DNA of 11,589 nucleotides, taken from an uncultured Gemmiger sp. GTDB lineage: Bacteria > Bacillota > Clostridia > Oscillospirales > Ruminococcaceae. Below the pieces are notes generated by a model. That model was not told the DNA's origin. It did no database searches and saw only the letters and a list, made by a program, of their open reading frames with translations. This document shows, piece by piece, positions 6,055 through 11,589 of this stretch; the stretch's first letter is position 1, and each line of letters begins with the position of its first letter. The position numbers and the translations under genes are program-made. The stretch is taken from assembly GCA_959018215.1 (NCBI GenBank), contig CAUEKL010000055.1:1-11589 (forward strand). Direction: 5' to 3'.

Positions 6055-7986
6055 TTACGGTTTTACGGCCGCCAGGATCACCACGCTGGTGGCGGGCCGC
6101 TCCATCTGACCGGTGCGCACCGGTCCGAAGGGCACCCCCTGGGCATGGCGGCCGTCGCACAGGGTGCGCCATCCGCCGCCGGGCAAGGTCATCCACTGGG
6201 CGGTGCGTTCGGGGTTGTAGTAGACCACCAGACGGTTGGGCGCGTCGTCCGAAAGCTCCGGCACAAAGCCGATGAGCCACCCGGGCACAGCCAGCAGCAG
6301 GGGCGCAGGCTGGGCGGCGTCGGTCAGACCGGTGAGTTCCGGCCAGGCCCGCCGGATGGCCAGCAGCCCCGCGTAAAATTCCACCAGTTCCCCCATGCGG
6401 GCGGCCCGGGTCCAGTCCAGGGCATTTTCCCCCAGGGGGCCCTTGTAGGTGTTGGGGTCGCCGTGCTTGGTGCGGGCAAACTCCTCCCCCGCCTGCCAGA
6501 AAGGCAGCCCCTGGCAGGTCAGGCAGATGGCAGCGCACATCCGGTTCTGGGCCAGCAGGTCGCCGTCGAAGATATCGTAGGTATGGCGGCCCGCCACCGC
6601 CTTGAGCTTATCCCACAGGGTGAAGTTGTCGTGGGCGGACACATACTGCACGATCTGCCCCGGCGCCTTGGGGTGCATCCCCTCGGTGCCGTCCCGGTAG
6701 GCCCCCACCGCATGGAGCAGGGTGTAGCCCGCGCCGGGAGCGCCGTTCACATATCCGGGGGCCCGGGCGTCAAAGACGCCGCCCTTCACCGTATCCCGGG
6801 TGTTGTCACAGAAGATGCCGATGCGGCTGTCCAGCCGGGGCAGGGCGTTTTTGTCCGCCGGGACGGCCCCCGGTTCCATGCAGGTGGCGCCCCCCTGCCA
6901 GGGTTCGCCGTACATCAGGATGTTTTTGCCGCCGGGCAGGGCGTCCAGGGCGGCACGGATGGCGTTCATGGTCTCCACATCATGGAGGGCCATGAGGTCG
7001 AAGCGGAATCCGTCGATGTGGTAGGCGGTGGCCCAATAGACCACCGAGTCCACCATGTACTTGCGCACCATGGGGTGCTCGCTGGCCAGGTCGCAGCCGC
7101 AGCCGGACCCGTTGGTCAGCCGCCCGTCCGGGGTGCGGCGCAGCCAGTAGCCGGGAACGATGCGCTCCATCCAGTTGTCGGCGTAGTAGGTGTGGTTGTA
7201 CACCACGTCCATGATGACCCCCAGCCCGGCTTTGTGCAGGGCCGCCACCATGGCCCGGCATTCCCGCACCCGCACCTCCCCGTGGAAGGGGTCGGTGGCG
7301 TAGGAGCCTTCGGGCACATTGTAGTTCAGGGGGTCGTATCCCCAGTTGTAGCCGCCGGCGCTCTCGTCCACCGTGGCAAAGTCAAAGATGGGCTGGAGCT
7401 GCACATGGCTGACCCCCAGCCGCCGCAGATAATTCAGGCAGGTGGGGTGTTCCCCCTCACAGTCCAGGGTGGAGTCCTCCTGGGTGAATGCCAGGAACTT
7501 GCCCCGCCATTCGGGGCGGATGCCGCTGTGCTCATCGGCGGAAAAGTCCGCCACATGCACCTCCCACACGCTGCGGGCGGCGGGGTCGTCGGCCCGGGCG
7601 GGGCGGCGGTCGGCAGGCCAGTTTTCCGGCTGGGCCGCCGTGTCGTCCAGCACCATCCCCCGCTGCCCGTTGCAGCCGCAGGCCCGGGCATAGGGGTCCA
7701 CCGCCGTAGCCCTGTGGCCGTCGGCAAAAGTGAGCTCATACACATAGTACTGCCCGGCCAGGTCTCCGCCCACGGTGGCCCGCCAGGTTCCCTGCTCGGC
7801 CGGGTGCAGGGGCACCGGGTCCAGTTCCCGGGCGCCGGCCTCGGCGTCGGTGCCGGTGGTGTACCGGCGCAGCGTGACCGAAGCCGCCGTGGGCGCCCAC
7901 AGGGTGAAGGTCGTGGACCGCCTTGTGTACACCGCGCCCAGGTCGTTGCCGGTGTACACCGGCAGGTCCTTCAGGTTCTGGTTCAT
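6055..7986 (-). CDS. pulA: Type I pullulanase (alpha-1,6-glucan debranching enzyme), intracellular
   Basis: This enzyme hydrolyses alpha-1,6 branch links in pullulan, limit dextrins or glycogen. The 643 residues have a CBM48-like N-terminal beta domain at about 7-105 (FTLWAPTAASVTLRRY) and a GH13 barrel with all four conserved regions. These are DVVYNH (260-265), GFRFDLM with nucleophile Asp330, MYGEPW with acid/base Glu361, and SAHDN with Asp453. YNWGYDP at 213-219 is the signature of type I pullulanases and separates it from glycogen debranching GlgX or isoamylases. There is no signal peptide, so it acts in the cytoplasm on imported maltodextrins or stored glycogen. AAGGAGG (7997-8003) sits ten bases before the ATG at 7986; the upstream ATG at 8010 would overlap this site and is rejected. 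It is a single-gene unit with its own terminator. Confidence 0.96.
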   Translation of the reverse strand: MNQNLKDLPVYTGNDLGAVYTRRSTTFTLWAPTAASVTLRRYTTGTDAEAGARELDPVPLHPAEQGTWRATVGGDLAGQYYVYELTFADGHRATAVDPYARACGCNGQRGMVLDDTAAQPENWPADRRPARADDPAARSVWEVHVADFSADEHSGIRPEWRGKFLAFTQEDSTLDCEGEHPTCLNYLRRLGVSHVQLQPIFDFATVDESAGGYNWGYDPLNYNVPEGSYATDPFHGEVRVRECRAMVAALHKAGLGVIMDVVYNHTYYADNWMERIVPGYWLRRTPDGRLTNGSGCGCDLASEHPMVRKYMVDSVVYWATAYHIDGFRFDLMALHDVETMNAIRAALDALPGGKNILMYGEPWQGGATCMEPGAVPADKNALPRLDSRIGIFCDNTRDTVKGGVFDARAPGYVNGAPGAGYTLLHAVGAYRDGTEGMHPKAPGQIVQYVSAHDNFTLWDKLKAVAGRHTYDIFDGDLLAQNRMCAAICLTCQGLPFWQAGEEFARTKHGDPNTYKGPLGENALDWTRAARMGELVEFYAGLLAIRRAWPELTGLTDAAQPAPLLLAVPGWLIGFVPELSDDAPNRLVVYYNPERTAQWMTLPGGGWRTLCDGRHAQGVPFGPVRTGQMERPATSVVILAAVKP

Positions 7987-7996
7987 AGGTGGTTTT

Positions 7997-8003
7997 CCTC
8001 CTT
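7997..8003 (-). promoter_or_regulatory. Ribosome binding site that fixes the pullulanase start
   Basis: AAGGAGG on the minus strand ends ten bases before the ATG at 7986. It lies downstream of the ATG at 8010, which ruled that earlier start out. Confidence 0.8.
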
Positions 8004-8013
8004 CGCACACGAT

Positions 8014-8032
8014 TGACCGCCCGGGGCGGTCA
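8014..8032. promoter_or_regulatory. 19-base palindrome, probable operator of the pullulanase gene
   Basis: TGACCGCCCGGGGCGGTCA is a perfect dyad of nine bases per arm around one central G. It lies between the candidate promoter and the ribosome site of pulA, beginning a few bases after the expected transcription start, a classic position for a repressor site. A one-base centre makes it a poor RNA hairpin unless the inner pairs open. A LacI-type or other sugar-responsive repressor is possible but no regulator gene is in the window. Confidence 0.55.
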
Positions 8033-8044
8033 TCTCATAGTATT

Positions 8045-8073
8045 AGAGTAACAGGAGTTTGCCCTGATTGCAA
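8045..8073 (-). promoter_or_regulatory. Weak candidate promoter of pulA
   Basis: TTGCAA (8068-8073) and TACTCT (8045-8050) are 17 bases apart on the minus strand, and TGT directly before the -10 gives an extended -10 element. The -10 matches the consensus poorly, so activation or a different start is possible. Confidence 0.35.
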
Positions 8074-8109
8074 GAGAAACAAACAGGAGCCACTCCCATA
8101 TAATGCCGC

Positions 8110-8148
8110 AAAAAAGCGGGCCGTTCCCGAAAAAGGGGAACGGCCCGC
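8110..8148 (-). terminator. Intrinsic terminator after the citrate synthase gene
   Basis: GCGGGCCGTTCCC (8116-8128) and its exact reverse complement (8136-8148) form a 13-pair stem with a seven-base loop, followed on the minus strand by six T (8115-8110). It begins 18 bases after the citrate synthase stop codon. Confidence 0.93.
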
Positions 8149-8166
8149 GCCGGTATGCTTGTCCAA

Positions 8167-9525
8167 TCAGCCGCGCTGGTCCAGGGGTTTGTAGTCCCGG
8201 GGTTCCATGATGCTCTGGTACGCGGGACGGATGATCTTGTCCACGTTGACCAGCTCCTCCATGCGGTGGGCGCTCCAGCCCACGATGCGGGCCACGGCGA
8301 AGATGGGGGTGTACAACTCCACCGGAATGTCCAGCATGTTGTACACAAAGCCGCTGTAGAAGTCCACGTTGGTGGAAACGCCCTTGTAGATGTGCCGCTT
8401 TTCGGCAATGACCTGGGGAGCCAGGCGCTCGATGGCGTTGTAGAAGTTGAAGTCCTCCTTGCGGCCCTTGGCTTCGGCCAGCTGCTGCACAAAGCCCTTG
8501 AAGACCACCGCACGGGGGTCGGACAGGGAGTAGACCGCGTGGCCCATGCCGTAGATCAGGCCCTTGCGGTCAAAGGCTTCCTTGTCCACGATCTTGCCCA
8601 GATAGGCCTTGAGCTCGTCGTCGTCGGTGACATCCCGGACATTCTTGCGGATGTCCTCACACATTTCCATGACCTTGATGTTGGCGCCGCCGTGCTTGGG
8701 GCCCTTCAGGCTGGACAGGGCCGCCGCCATGACCGAGTAGGTATCCGACCCGGAGGAGGTGACCACACGGGTGGTGAAGGTGGAGTTGTTGCCGCCGCCG
8801 TGCTCCATGTGCAGCAGCAGGGCGATATCCAGCACGTGGGCTTCCAGGGGGGTGTAGCTGCGGTCGGGGCGCAGCATCTGGAGCAGGTTTTCGGCGGCGG
8901 AGAGTTCCGGCCGGGGACGGTGGATATACATGCTGCCCATGTTCACGTAGTAGTTGTAGGCGTGGTAGCCGTACACCGCCAGCATGGGGAAGACGCTGAT
9001 GAGCTTCAGGCACTGTTCCAGCTGGGTCTGCAGGCTGTTGTCCCCCACCGAGTCGTCGTAGGAAGCCAGGGTCAGCACGCTGCGGGTCAGGCTGTTCATC
9101 AGGTCCTTGGTGGGGGCCTTCATGATGACGTCCCGGATGAAGTTGGTGGGCAGGTCCCGGCATTTGACCAGGGTTTCGTTGAAGGTCTTGAGCTGTTCGG
9201 CGTTGGGCAGGTCGCCCAGCAGCAGCAGGTAGGCGGCTTCCTCAAAGCCGTAGCGCTTGCCCCGCAGGCCCTTGATCAGGTCGTAGACGTTGTAGCCGCG
9301 GTACCAGAGCTTGCCTTCACAGGGGACCTTTTTGCCGTCGCGCTCCTCAAAGGCGTCGATGCGCGAAATATTGGTGATGCCGGCCAGAACACCTTTGCCG
9401 TCCTTGTCGCGCAGACCGCGCTTGACGCCGAACTGATCAAACAGCGCCGGATCGATTTTGTCATTGTTCAGGCACAGGTCGGTAAAGACCCGGGCCTCCT
9501 TTTCGATGGCTGCGTATTCGCCCAT
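8167..9525 (-). CDS. gltA: Citrate synthase (Si-type family)
   Basis: This enzyme condenses oxaloacetate and acetyl-CoA to citrate, the entry step of the oxidative branch that supplies 2-oxoglutarate and glutamate in anaerobes. The 452-residue protein carries the family's active-site set. His242 lies in MEHGGGNNS (oxaloacetate binding), His278 in GPKHGGAN, His329 in GMGHAVY and Asp388 in NVDFYSG. His278, His329 and Asp388 correspond to the catalytic triad. WSAHRMEE supplies a substrate-binding arginine (Arg421). The N-terminal about 45 residues precede the conserved core, as in other long clostridial forms. A 2-methylcitrate synthase activity cannot be ruled out from sequence alone. GGGAGG (9535-9540) lies nine bases before the ATG. 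It is a single-gene transcript with its own promoter and terminator, about 180 bases from the downstream pullulanase gene. Confidence 0.95.
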   Translation of the reverse strand: MGEYAAIEKEARVFTDLCLNNDKIDPALFDQFGVKRGLRDKDGKGVLAGITNISRIDAFEERDGKKVPCEGKLWYRGYNVYDLIKGLRGKRYGFEEAAYLLLLGDLPNAEQLKTFNETLVKCRDLPTNFIRDVIMKAPTKDLMNSLTRSVLTLASYDDSVGDNSLQTQLEQCLKLISVFPMLAVYGYHAYNYYVNMGSMYIHRPRPELSAAENLLQMLRPDRSYTPLEAHVLDIALLLHMEHGGGNNSTFTTRVVTSSGSDTYSVMAAALSSLKGPKHGGANIKVMEMCEDIRKNVRDVTDDDELKAYLGKIVDKEAFDRKGLIYGMGHAVYSLSDPRAVVFKGFVQQLAEAKGRKEDFNFYNAIERLAPQVIAEKRHIYKGVSTNVDFYSGFVYNMLDIPVELYTPIFAVARIVGWSAHRMEELVNVDKIIRPAYQSIMEPRDYKPLDQRG

Positions 9526-9554
9526 ATCAAAAGACCTCCCTTTTTTCTCTTTCT

Positions 9555-9637
9555 GTCCGTGCCGGATGGGCTCCTTCTACCTTTTTAATATATACTATAA
9601 TATATACTATCGGATATTCCCCGGGTTCGGCACGGAC
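9555..9637 (-). promoter_or_regulatory. Citrate synthase leader with long-range inverted repeat
   Basis: GTCCGTGCCG at 9555-9564 is the exact reverse complement of CGGCACGGAC at 9628-9637. The ten-pair stem would enclose 63 bases that are strikingly AT-rich and contain a 12-base tandem repeat. It lies within the 140-base leader between the predicted transcription start (about 9665) and the ribosome site (9535-9540). No T-run follows, so it is not a terminator. Confidence 0.55.
9587..9610. repeat. Perfect 12-base AT-rich tandem repeat, two copies
   Basis: AATATATACTAT occurs at 9587-9598 and again at 9599-9610 with no gap or mismatch. It lies in the loop of the inverted repeat in the citrate synthase leader. 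On the minus strand each unit reads ATAGTATATATT, which includes -10-like hexamers, but no matching -35 was seen. Confidence 0.8.
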
Positions 9638-9671
9638 CACACCATAATCCAAAATAAGAATATATGCTTCC

Positions 9672-9700
9672 ATTATACGCTTTGTTGTACAGGGTGTCAA
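9672..9700 (-). promoter_or_regulatory. Consensus sigma-A promoter of the citrate synthase gene
   Basis: On the minus strand TTGACA (9695-9700), a 17-base spacer and TATAAT (9672-9677) match the consensus at every position. Transcription should start near 9665, giving a leader of about 140 bases. It is divergent from the promoter at 9770. Confidence 0.9.
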
Positions 9701-9769
9701 ATGAACATGCCGTAAATTTTGTGTGAACAGCGCGAAAAAACGCTTCCGGCAGGCAGCAAGGAATGGCTC

Positions 9770-9798
9770 TTGACATAGCCGGAAAGCTGTGATAAGGT
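9770..9798 (+). promoter_or_regulatory. Promoter of the MATE leader and gene
   Basis: TTGACA (9770-9775) and TAAGGT (9793-9798) are separated by 17 bases. The predicted transcription start is near 9805, immediately before the first hairpin of the structured leader. The -10 is a partial match. Confidence 0.6.
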
Positions 9799-9805
9799 AA
9801 GGCTG

Positions 9806-9904
9806 TTGCTCGGAGGGCAAGTCATTCAGAACGGACCCGTTTTTATGAAATGACGCGCCGGATAAGGCACAGGCTGAAATGCCTGCCTTGTCCGGCGCTT
9901 TTTT
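9806..9904 (+). ncRNA. Compact three-hairpin leader RNA ending in a terminator (candidate riboswitch, attenuator or small RNA)
   Basis: Three helices follow each other with no linker. P1 is TTGCTC (9806-9811) with GGGCAA (9815-9820). P2 is GTCATTCA (9821-9828) with TG plus AATGAC (9846-9854, one bulged A), with an inner ACGG/CCGT pairing. P3 is the terminator at 9855-9904. CGGAGGGCAAG at 9811-9821 could alternatively pair with CTTGTCCG (9887-9894) and break the terminator, a plausible antiterminator. I do not recognise it as a known riboswitch class: no fluoride, guanidine, TPP, FMN or c-di-GMP core was seen. The structure is seen in the sequence; the role is inferred. Confidence 0.5.
9855..9904 (+). 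terminator. Intrinsic terminator upstream of the MATE gene
   Basis: GCGCCGGA (9855-9862) pairs with TCCGGCGC (9891-9898). The stem continues through a T·G pair, AAGGC/GCCTT and, after an AC bulge, AGGC/GCCT around the loop TGAAAT, about 18 pairs in all. TTTTTT follows at 9899-9904. It sits between the promoter at 9770 and the gene at 9944 and would stop most transcripts unless it is relieved. Confidence 0.88.
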
Positions 9905-9943
9905 CAACCCTGCCGGGCTGTATCCGAAGTTGCAGGAGGACCT

Positions 9944-11281
9944 ATGGATCAAAAGACTTTGTTTTTGGAAACACCGCCCCGGCGCCTGTTTTTCCGGGCT
10001 GCCCTGCCCGGGTCGGTGGGGATGCTGGCCTCTTCCCTGTACCAGCTCATGGACGGCATCTTTGTGGGGCGGATTCTGGGGGACAGTGCCTTTGCGGCCC
10101 TGAACCTGGCCATGCCCCTGGTCATCATCAACTTTGCCCTGGCCGACCTTATCGGGGTTGGGTCGGCGGTGCCCATCTCGGTGCGGCTGGGGGAAAAACG
10201 GCCCAAAGAGGCCGACAACCTCTTTACCTGCGCCTGTCTGCTGGTGGTGGGGCTGGGCGCCCTCACCGGCGGGGTGCTGTACCTGCTGGCCCCCACCCTG
10301 CTGGGCTGGATGGGCGCCGAGGGTGAACTGCTCACCCTGGCGGTGCAGTACATGCGGGTGTACGCCCTGTTTTCCCCGCTGGTGAGCATCGTCTTTGCGG
10401 CGGACAACTACCTGCGCATCTGCGGGCGGATCAAGACCAGCATGTGGCTGAACGTGCTCATGTCGGTCCTGTGCGCCGGGCTGGAGTTTTTCCTGCTGTA
10501 TGTGGTGGGCATGGGCATTGCGGGGGCGGCGCTGGGCACCTGCCTGGGCATGACGGTGTGCGCCGTGCTGGCCATGGGTCCCTTCCTGGCCGGGCGGATG
10601 CCCCTGCGGTTCCACCGGCCCCGGTTCACCCGGCACATCGTGGGCAGCATCTTCAGCTGCGGCTGCCCCACCTTCCTGAGCAACATTGCGGGACGGGTGA
10701 CCTCCATCATCATGAATATGGTGCTGCTGCGCCTGGGCGGGGCCGATGCGGTCTCGGTGTACGGCATCCTGATGTATGTGGACGGCTTTGTGCTGCCCCT
10801 TTTGTACGGCATGTGCGATTCTTTGCAGCCCGCCGTGGGCTACAACTGGGGCGCCGGGCGCCGGGACCGGGTACTGGCCATTGAGAAGCGCTGCTTTGCC
10901 GCCAGCGCGGTGATCTCCCTGGCAGCGGCGGGGCTGCTGCTGGCCTTTCCATCCCAGACCGCTTCCCTGTTCGTTGGCACAGGCGGCAGTCAAGTGCTGA
11001 CCATGGCCATTCCTGCGGTACAGTTGTTCAGCCTGGGGTATCTGACCCGGTGGTTCAGCTTTGCGGCCCAGAGTTTTCTTTCGGCGGTGGAAAAGCCCCT
11101 GCAGGCTTCCATCCTGTCGGTGGCGGTGGCCCTGGTTTTCCCCGTGGGGCTCATTGCCTCCCTGTGGCCCTGGGGATTGACCGGTCTGTGGTGCAACCAG
11201 CCCGGCACTGCCCTGCTGGCGGCGGTTCTGGCCGCCGGGCTGCTGCTGGACTTCCGCCGCCGGTACGCGGTGCGCCGCTGA
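9944..11281 (+). CDS. MATE-family multidrug/cation antiporter
   Basis: This is a twelve-helix membrane exporter that moves drugs or metabolites out in exchange for Na+ or H+. The 445 residues have the usual MATE length and two homologous halves. The first transmembrane helix carries LYQLMDGIFVGRILGD, with Asp37 at the conserved acidic position of the N-lobe. The second half begins with the SNIAGRVTSIIMN segment (about 246-258), and the turn DSLQPAVGYNWGAG (292-305) matches the MATE Q-P-x-x-G-Y-N-x-G-A motif. The overall pattern is closest to the MepA-like branch, but the substrate cannot be read from sequence. AGGAGGA (9934-9940) precedes the ATG by three bases. The gene follows a leader with a full terminator, so expression is probably conditional. 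Confidence 0.95.
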   Translation: MDQKTLFLETPPRRLFFRAALPGSVGMLASSLYQLMDGIFVGRILGDSAFAALNLAMPLVIINFALADLIGVGSAVPISVRLGEKRPKEADNLFTCACLLVVGLGALTGGVLYLLAPTLLGWMGAEGELLTLAVQYMRVYALFSPLVSIVFAADNYLRICGRIKTSMWLNVLMSVLCAGLEFFLLYVVGMGIAGAALGTCLGMTVCAVLAMGPFLAGRMPLRFHRPRFTRHIVGSIFSCGCPTFLSNIAGRVTSIIMNMVLLRLGGADAVSVYGILMYVDGFVLPLLYGMCDSLQPAVGYNWGAGRRDRVLAIEKRCFAASAVISLAAAGLLLAFPSQTASLFVGTGGSQVLTMAIPAVQLFSLGYLTRWFSFAAQSFLSAVEKPLQASILSVAVALVFPVGLIASLWPWGLTGLWCNQPGTALLAAVLAAGLLLDFRRRYAVRR

Positions 11282-11308
11282 GCTTTATGGCTCTATTTTG
11301 AAGAAAAC

Positions 11309-11351
11309 GGCCCGGCCCCCTTTCCTGTTCGTACAGAAACGGGGCCGGGCC
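11309..11351 (+). terminator. Terminator after the MATE gene
   Basis: GGCCCGGCCCC (11309-11319) pairs exactly with 11341-11351, and inner CTGT/ACAG and TTT/AAA pairs extend the helix. The plus-strand tail (TTCTGAGTT) is T-poor, while the minus-strand tail reads GTTTTCTTC, so the stem could also stop leftward transcription. It lies 27 bases after the MATE stop. Confidence 0.75.
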
Positions 11352-11361
11352 TTCTGAGTTA

Positions 11362-11376
11362 TATACATTTTGTATA
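11362..11376. promoter_or_regulatory. AT-rich dyad upstream of the heat-shock promoter
   Basis: TATACA (11362-11367) and TGTATA (11371-11376) form a perfect six-base inverted repeat around TTT. It lies about 36 bases before the -35 box and could be a second regulator site. It is short and AT-rich, so chance is possible. Confidence 0.25.
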
Positions 11377-11392
11377 CTTGTTAACTTTATGT

Positions 11393-11429
11393 GAATTTTA
11401 GCACTCTAACCTTGACAGTGCTAAAATTC
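11393..11429. promoter_or_regulatory. CIRCE operator (HrcA binding site)
   Basis: TTAGCACTC (11398-11406), a nine-base spacer and CAGTGCTAA (11416-11424) match the CIRCE consensus TTAGCACTC-N9-GAGTGCTAA with one mismatch in the right arm. The symmetry extends outward to GAATTTTAGCACT (11393-11405) and its exact complement (11417-11429). It overlaps the -35 box of the promoter, so HrcA binding would block RNA polymerase. Confidence 0.9.
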
Positions 11430-11440
11430 GGTGGTATAGT
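11412..11440 (+). promoter_or_regulatory. Sigma-A promoter of the heat-shock gene
   Basis: TTGACA (11412-11417), a 17-base spacer and TATAGT (11435-11440) form a near-consensus promoter. The start should be near 11447, giving a leader of about 118 bases. The -35 lies inside the CIRCE element. Confidence 0.85.
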
Positions 11441-11528
11441 ATAACCGTACCTTGAGAGAGAAACAAAGAGCTCCCACCAAGGCAGACGCCCGGCAGCAAA
11501 CCGCCGCCGGACGGGCAGCGTTTGACAG

Positions 11529-11543
11529 CCGGCCAACAGCCGG
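11529..11543 (+). other. Small hairpin before the Hsp20 ribosome site
   Basis: CCGGC (11529-11533) pairs with GCCGG (11539-11543) around CAACA, eight bases before GGAGG at 11551. A second possible stem, GCCCG/CGGGC at 11488-11516, lies upstream. Neither hides the ribosome site, so an RNA thermometer is not supported. Confidence 0.3.
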
Positions 11544-11564
11544 GTTGAATGGAGGTTATGACTT

Positions 11565-11589
11565 ATGTTGCCCAGCATTTTTGGTGAAG
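11565..11589 (+). CDS. Probable Hsp20/alpha-crystallin small heat-shock protein, first 8 codons (cut at right edge)
   Basis: Only MLPSIFGE can be read before the window ends. This opening is familiar from clostridial Hsp20 proteins (M-L-P-S-I-F-G-E-N-L-F), holdases that bind unfolding proteins in the cytoplasm. GGAGG at 11551-11555 is nine bases before the ATG at 11565; the earlier ATG at 11558 reaches a stop after nine codons. A CIRCE operator over the promoter supports a heat-shock gene. With eight residues the identification depends largely on context, and another HrcA-regulated chaperone gene is the main alternative. Confidence 0.6.

Noticed and set aside
7987..8010. ATG at 8010 as pullulanase start (MCEGGKPP...)
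   Set aside because: It would place the good AAGGAGG site inside the coding region and has no ribosome site of its own; the CBM48 domain starts after Met9.
9845..9853. AUG AAA UGA mini-ORF in the MATE leader as a stalling peptide
   Set aside because: It has no ribosome site at suitable distance (GGAGG lies near 9812) and falls inside the P2 helix, so translation is unlikely.
9806..9904. Known riboswitch classes (fluoride, guanidine I/II, TPP, FMN, c-di-GMP, preQ1) for the MATE leader
   Set aside because: None of the conserved core sequences could be found by eye. A single ACGG loop is not enough for the two-hairpin guanidine-II type.
9527..10993. A 488-codon open frame on the minus strand
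   Set aside because: It is antisense to most of the MATE gene and runs through the divergent promoter region. Its protein is low-complexity Gln/His/Pro-rich, a shadow frame.
11447..11564. RNA thermometer in the Hsp20 leader
   Set aside because: The hairpins seen do not pair with the GGAGG ribosome site; only a distant four-base CTCC could, which is not convincing.

Overview
The window reads like a chromosomal segment of an anaerobic, GC-rich Firmicute, most likely an Oscillospiraceae/Ruminococcaceae gut clostridium of the Faecalibacterium–Gemmiger–Subdoligranulum type. This is inferred from a bacterial V/A-type ATPase operon, strong AGGAGG ribosome sites, sigma-A promoters, a CIRCE heat-shock operator, GC-rich coding DNA with AT-rich control regions, and the style of the proteins. 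No database search was possible. No mobile element, CRISPR array, tRNA or rRNA was seen.

Layout. Positions 1-5624 (minus strand) hold the front of a V-type ATPase operon, transcribed leftward in the order G, C, I, K, F, E, A. Subunit A runs off the left edge. Its promoter lies near 5894-5921, and a roughly 260-base structured leader separates it from the first gene. Positions 6055-7986 (minus) hold an intracellular type I pullulanase with its own terminator and a palindromic operator-like site. Positions 8167-9525 (minus) hold a citrate synthase with a strong terminator, a consensus promoter and an unusual AT-repeat leader. Rightward from 9770 there is a promoter, a compact ~100-base hairpin array ending in an intrinsic terminator, and then a MATE-family efflux pump (9944-11281). 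The window ends with a bidirectional-looking terminator, a CIRCE-controlled promoter and the first eight codons of a probable Hsp20 chaperone.

How the parts fit. The V-ATPase subunits seen cover the stator (E, G, I), the rotor ring and stalk connection (K, C, F) and the start of the catalytic A subunit; B and D are presumably just beyond position 1. Pullulanase debranches alpha-glucans and citrate synthase feeds acetyl-CoA into citrate and glutamate synthesis. These are housekeeping genes in separate transcription units, not one pathway.

I found no novel protein system. The most interesting signals are in the non-coding DNA. Two unrelated leaders (V-ATPase and MATE) each carry a terminator-like hairpin between promoter and gene, so both are candidates for attenuation or riboswitch control. 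The citrate synthase leader has a perfect 12-base tandem repeat inside a 10-base inverted repeat. The pullulanase has a near-perfect palindrome at the expected transcription start.
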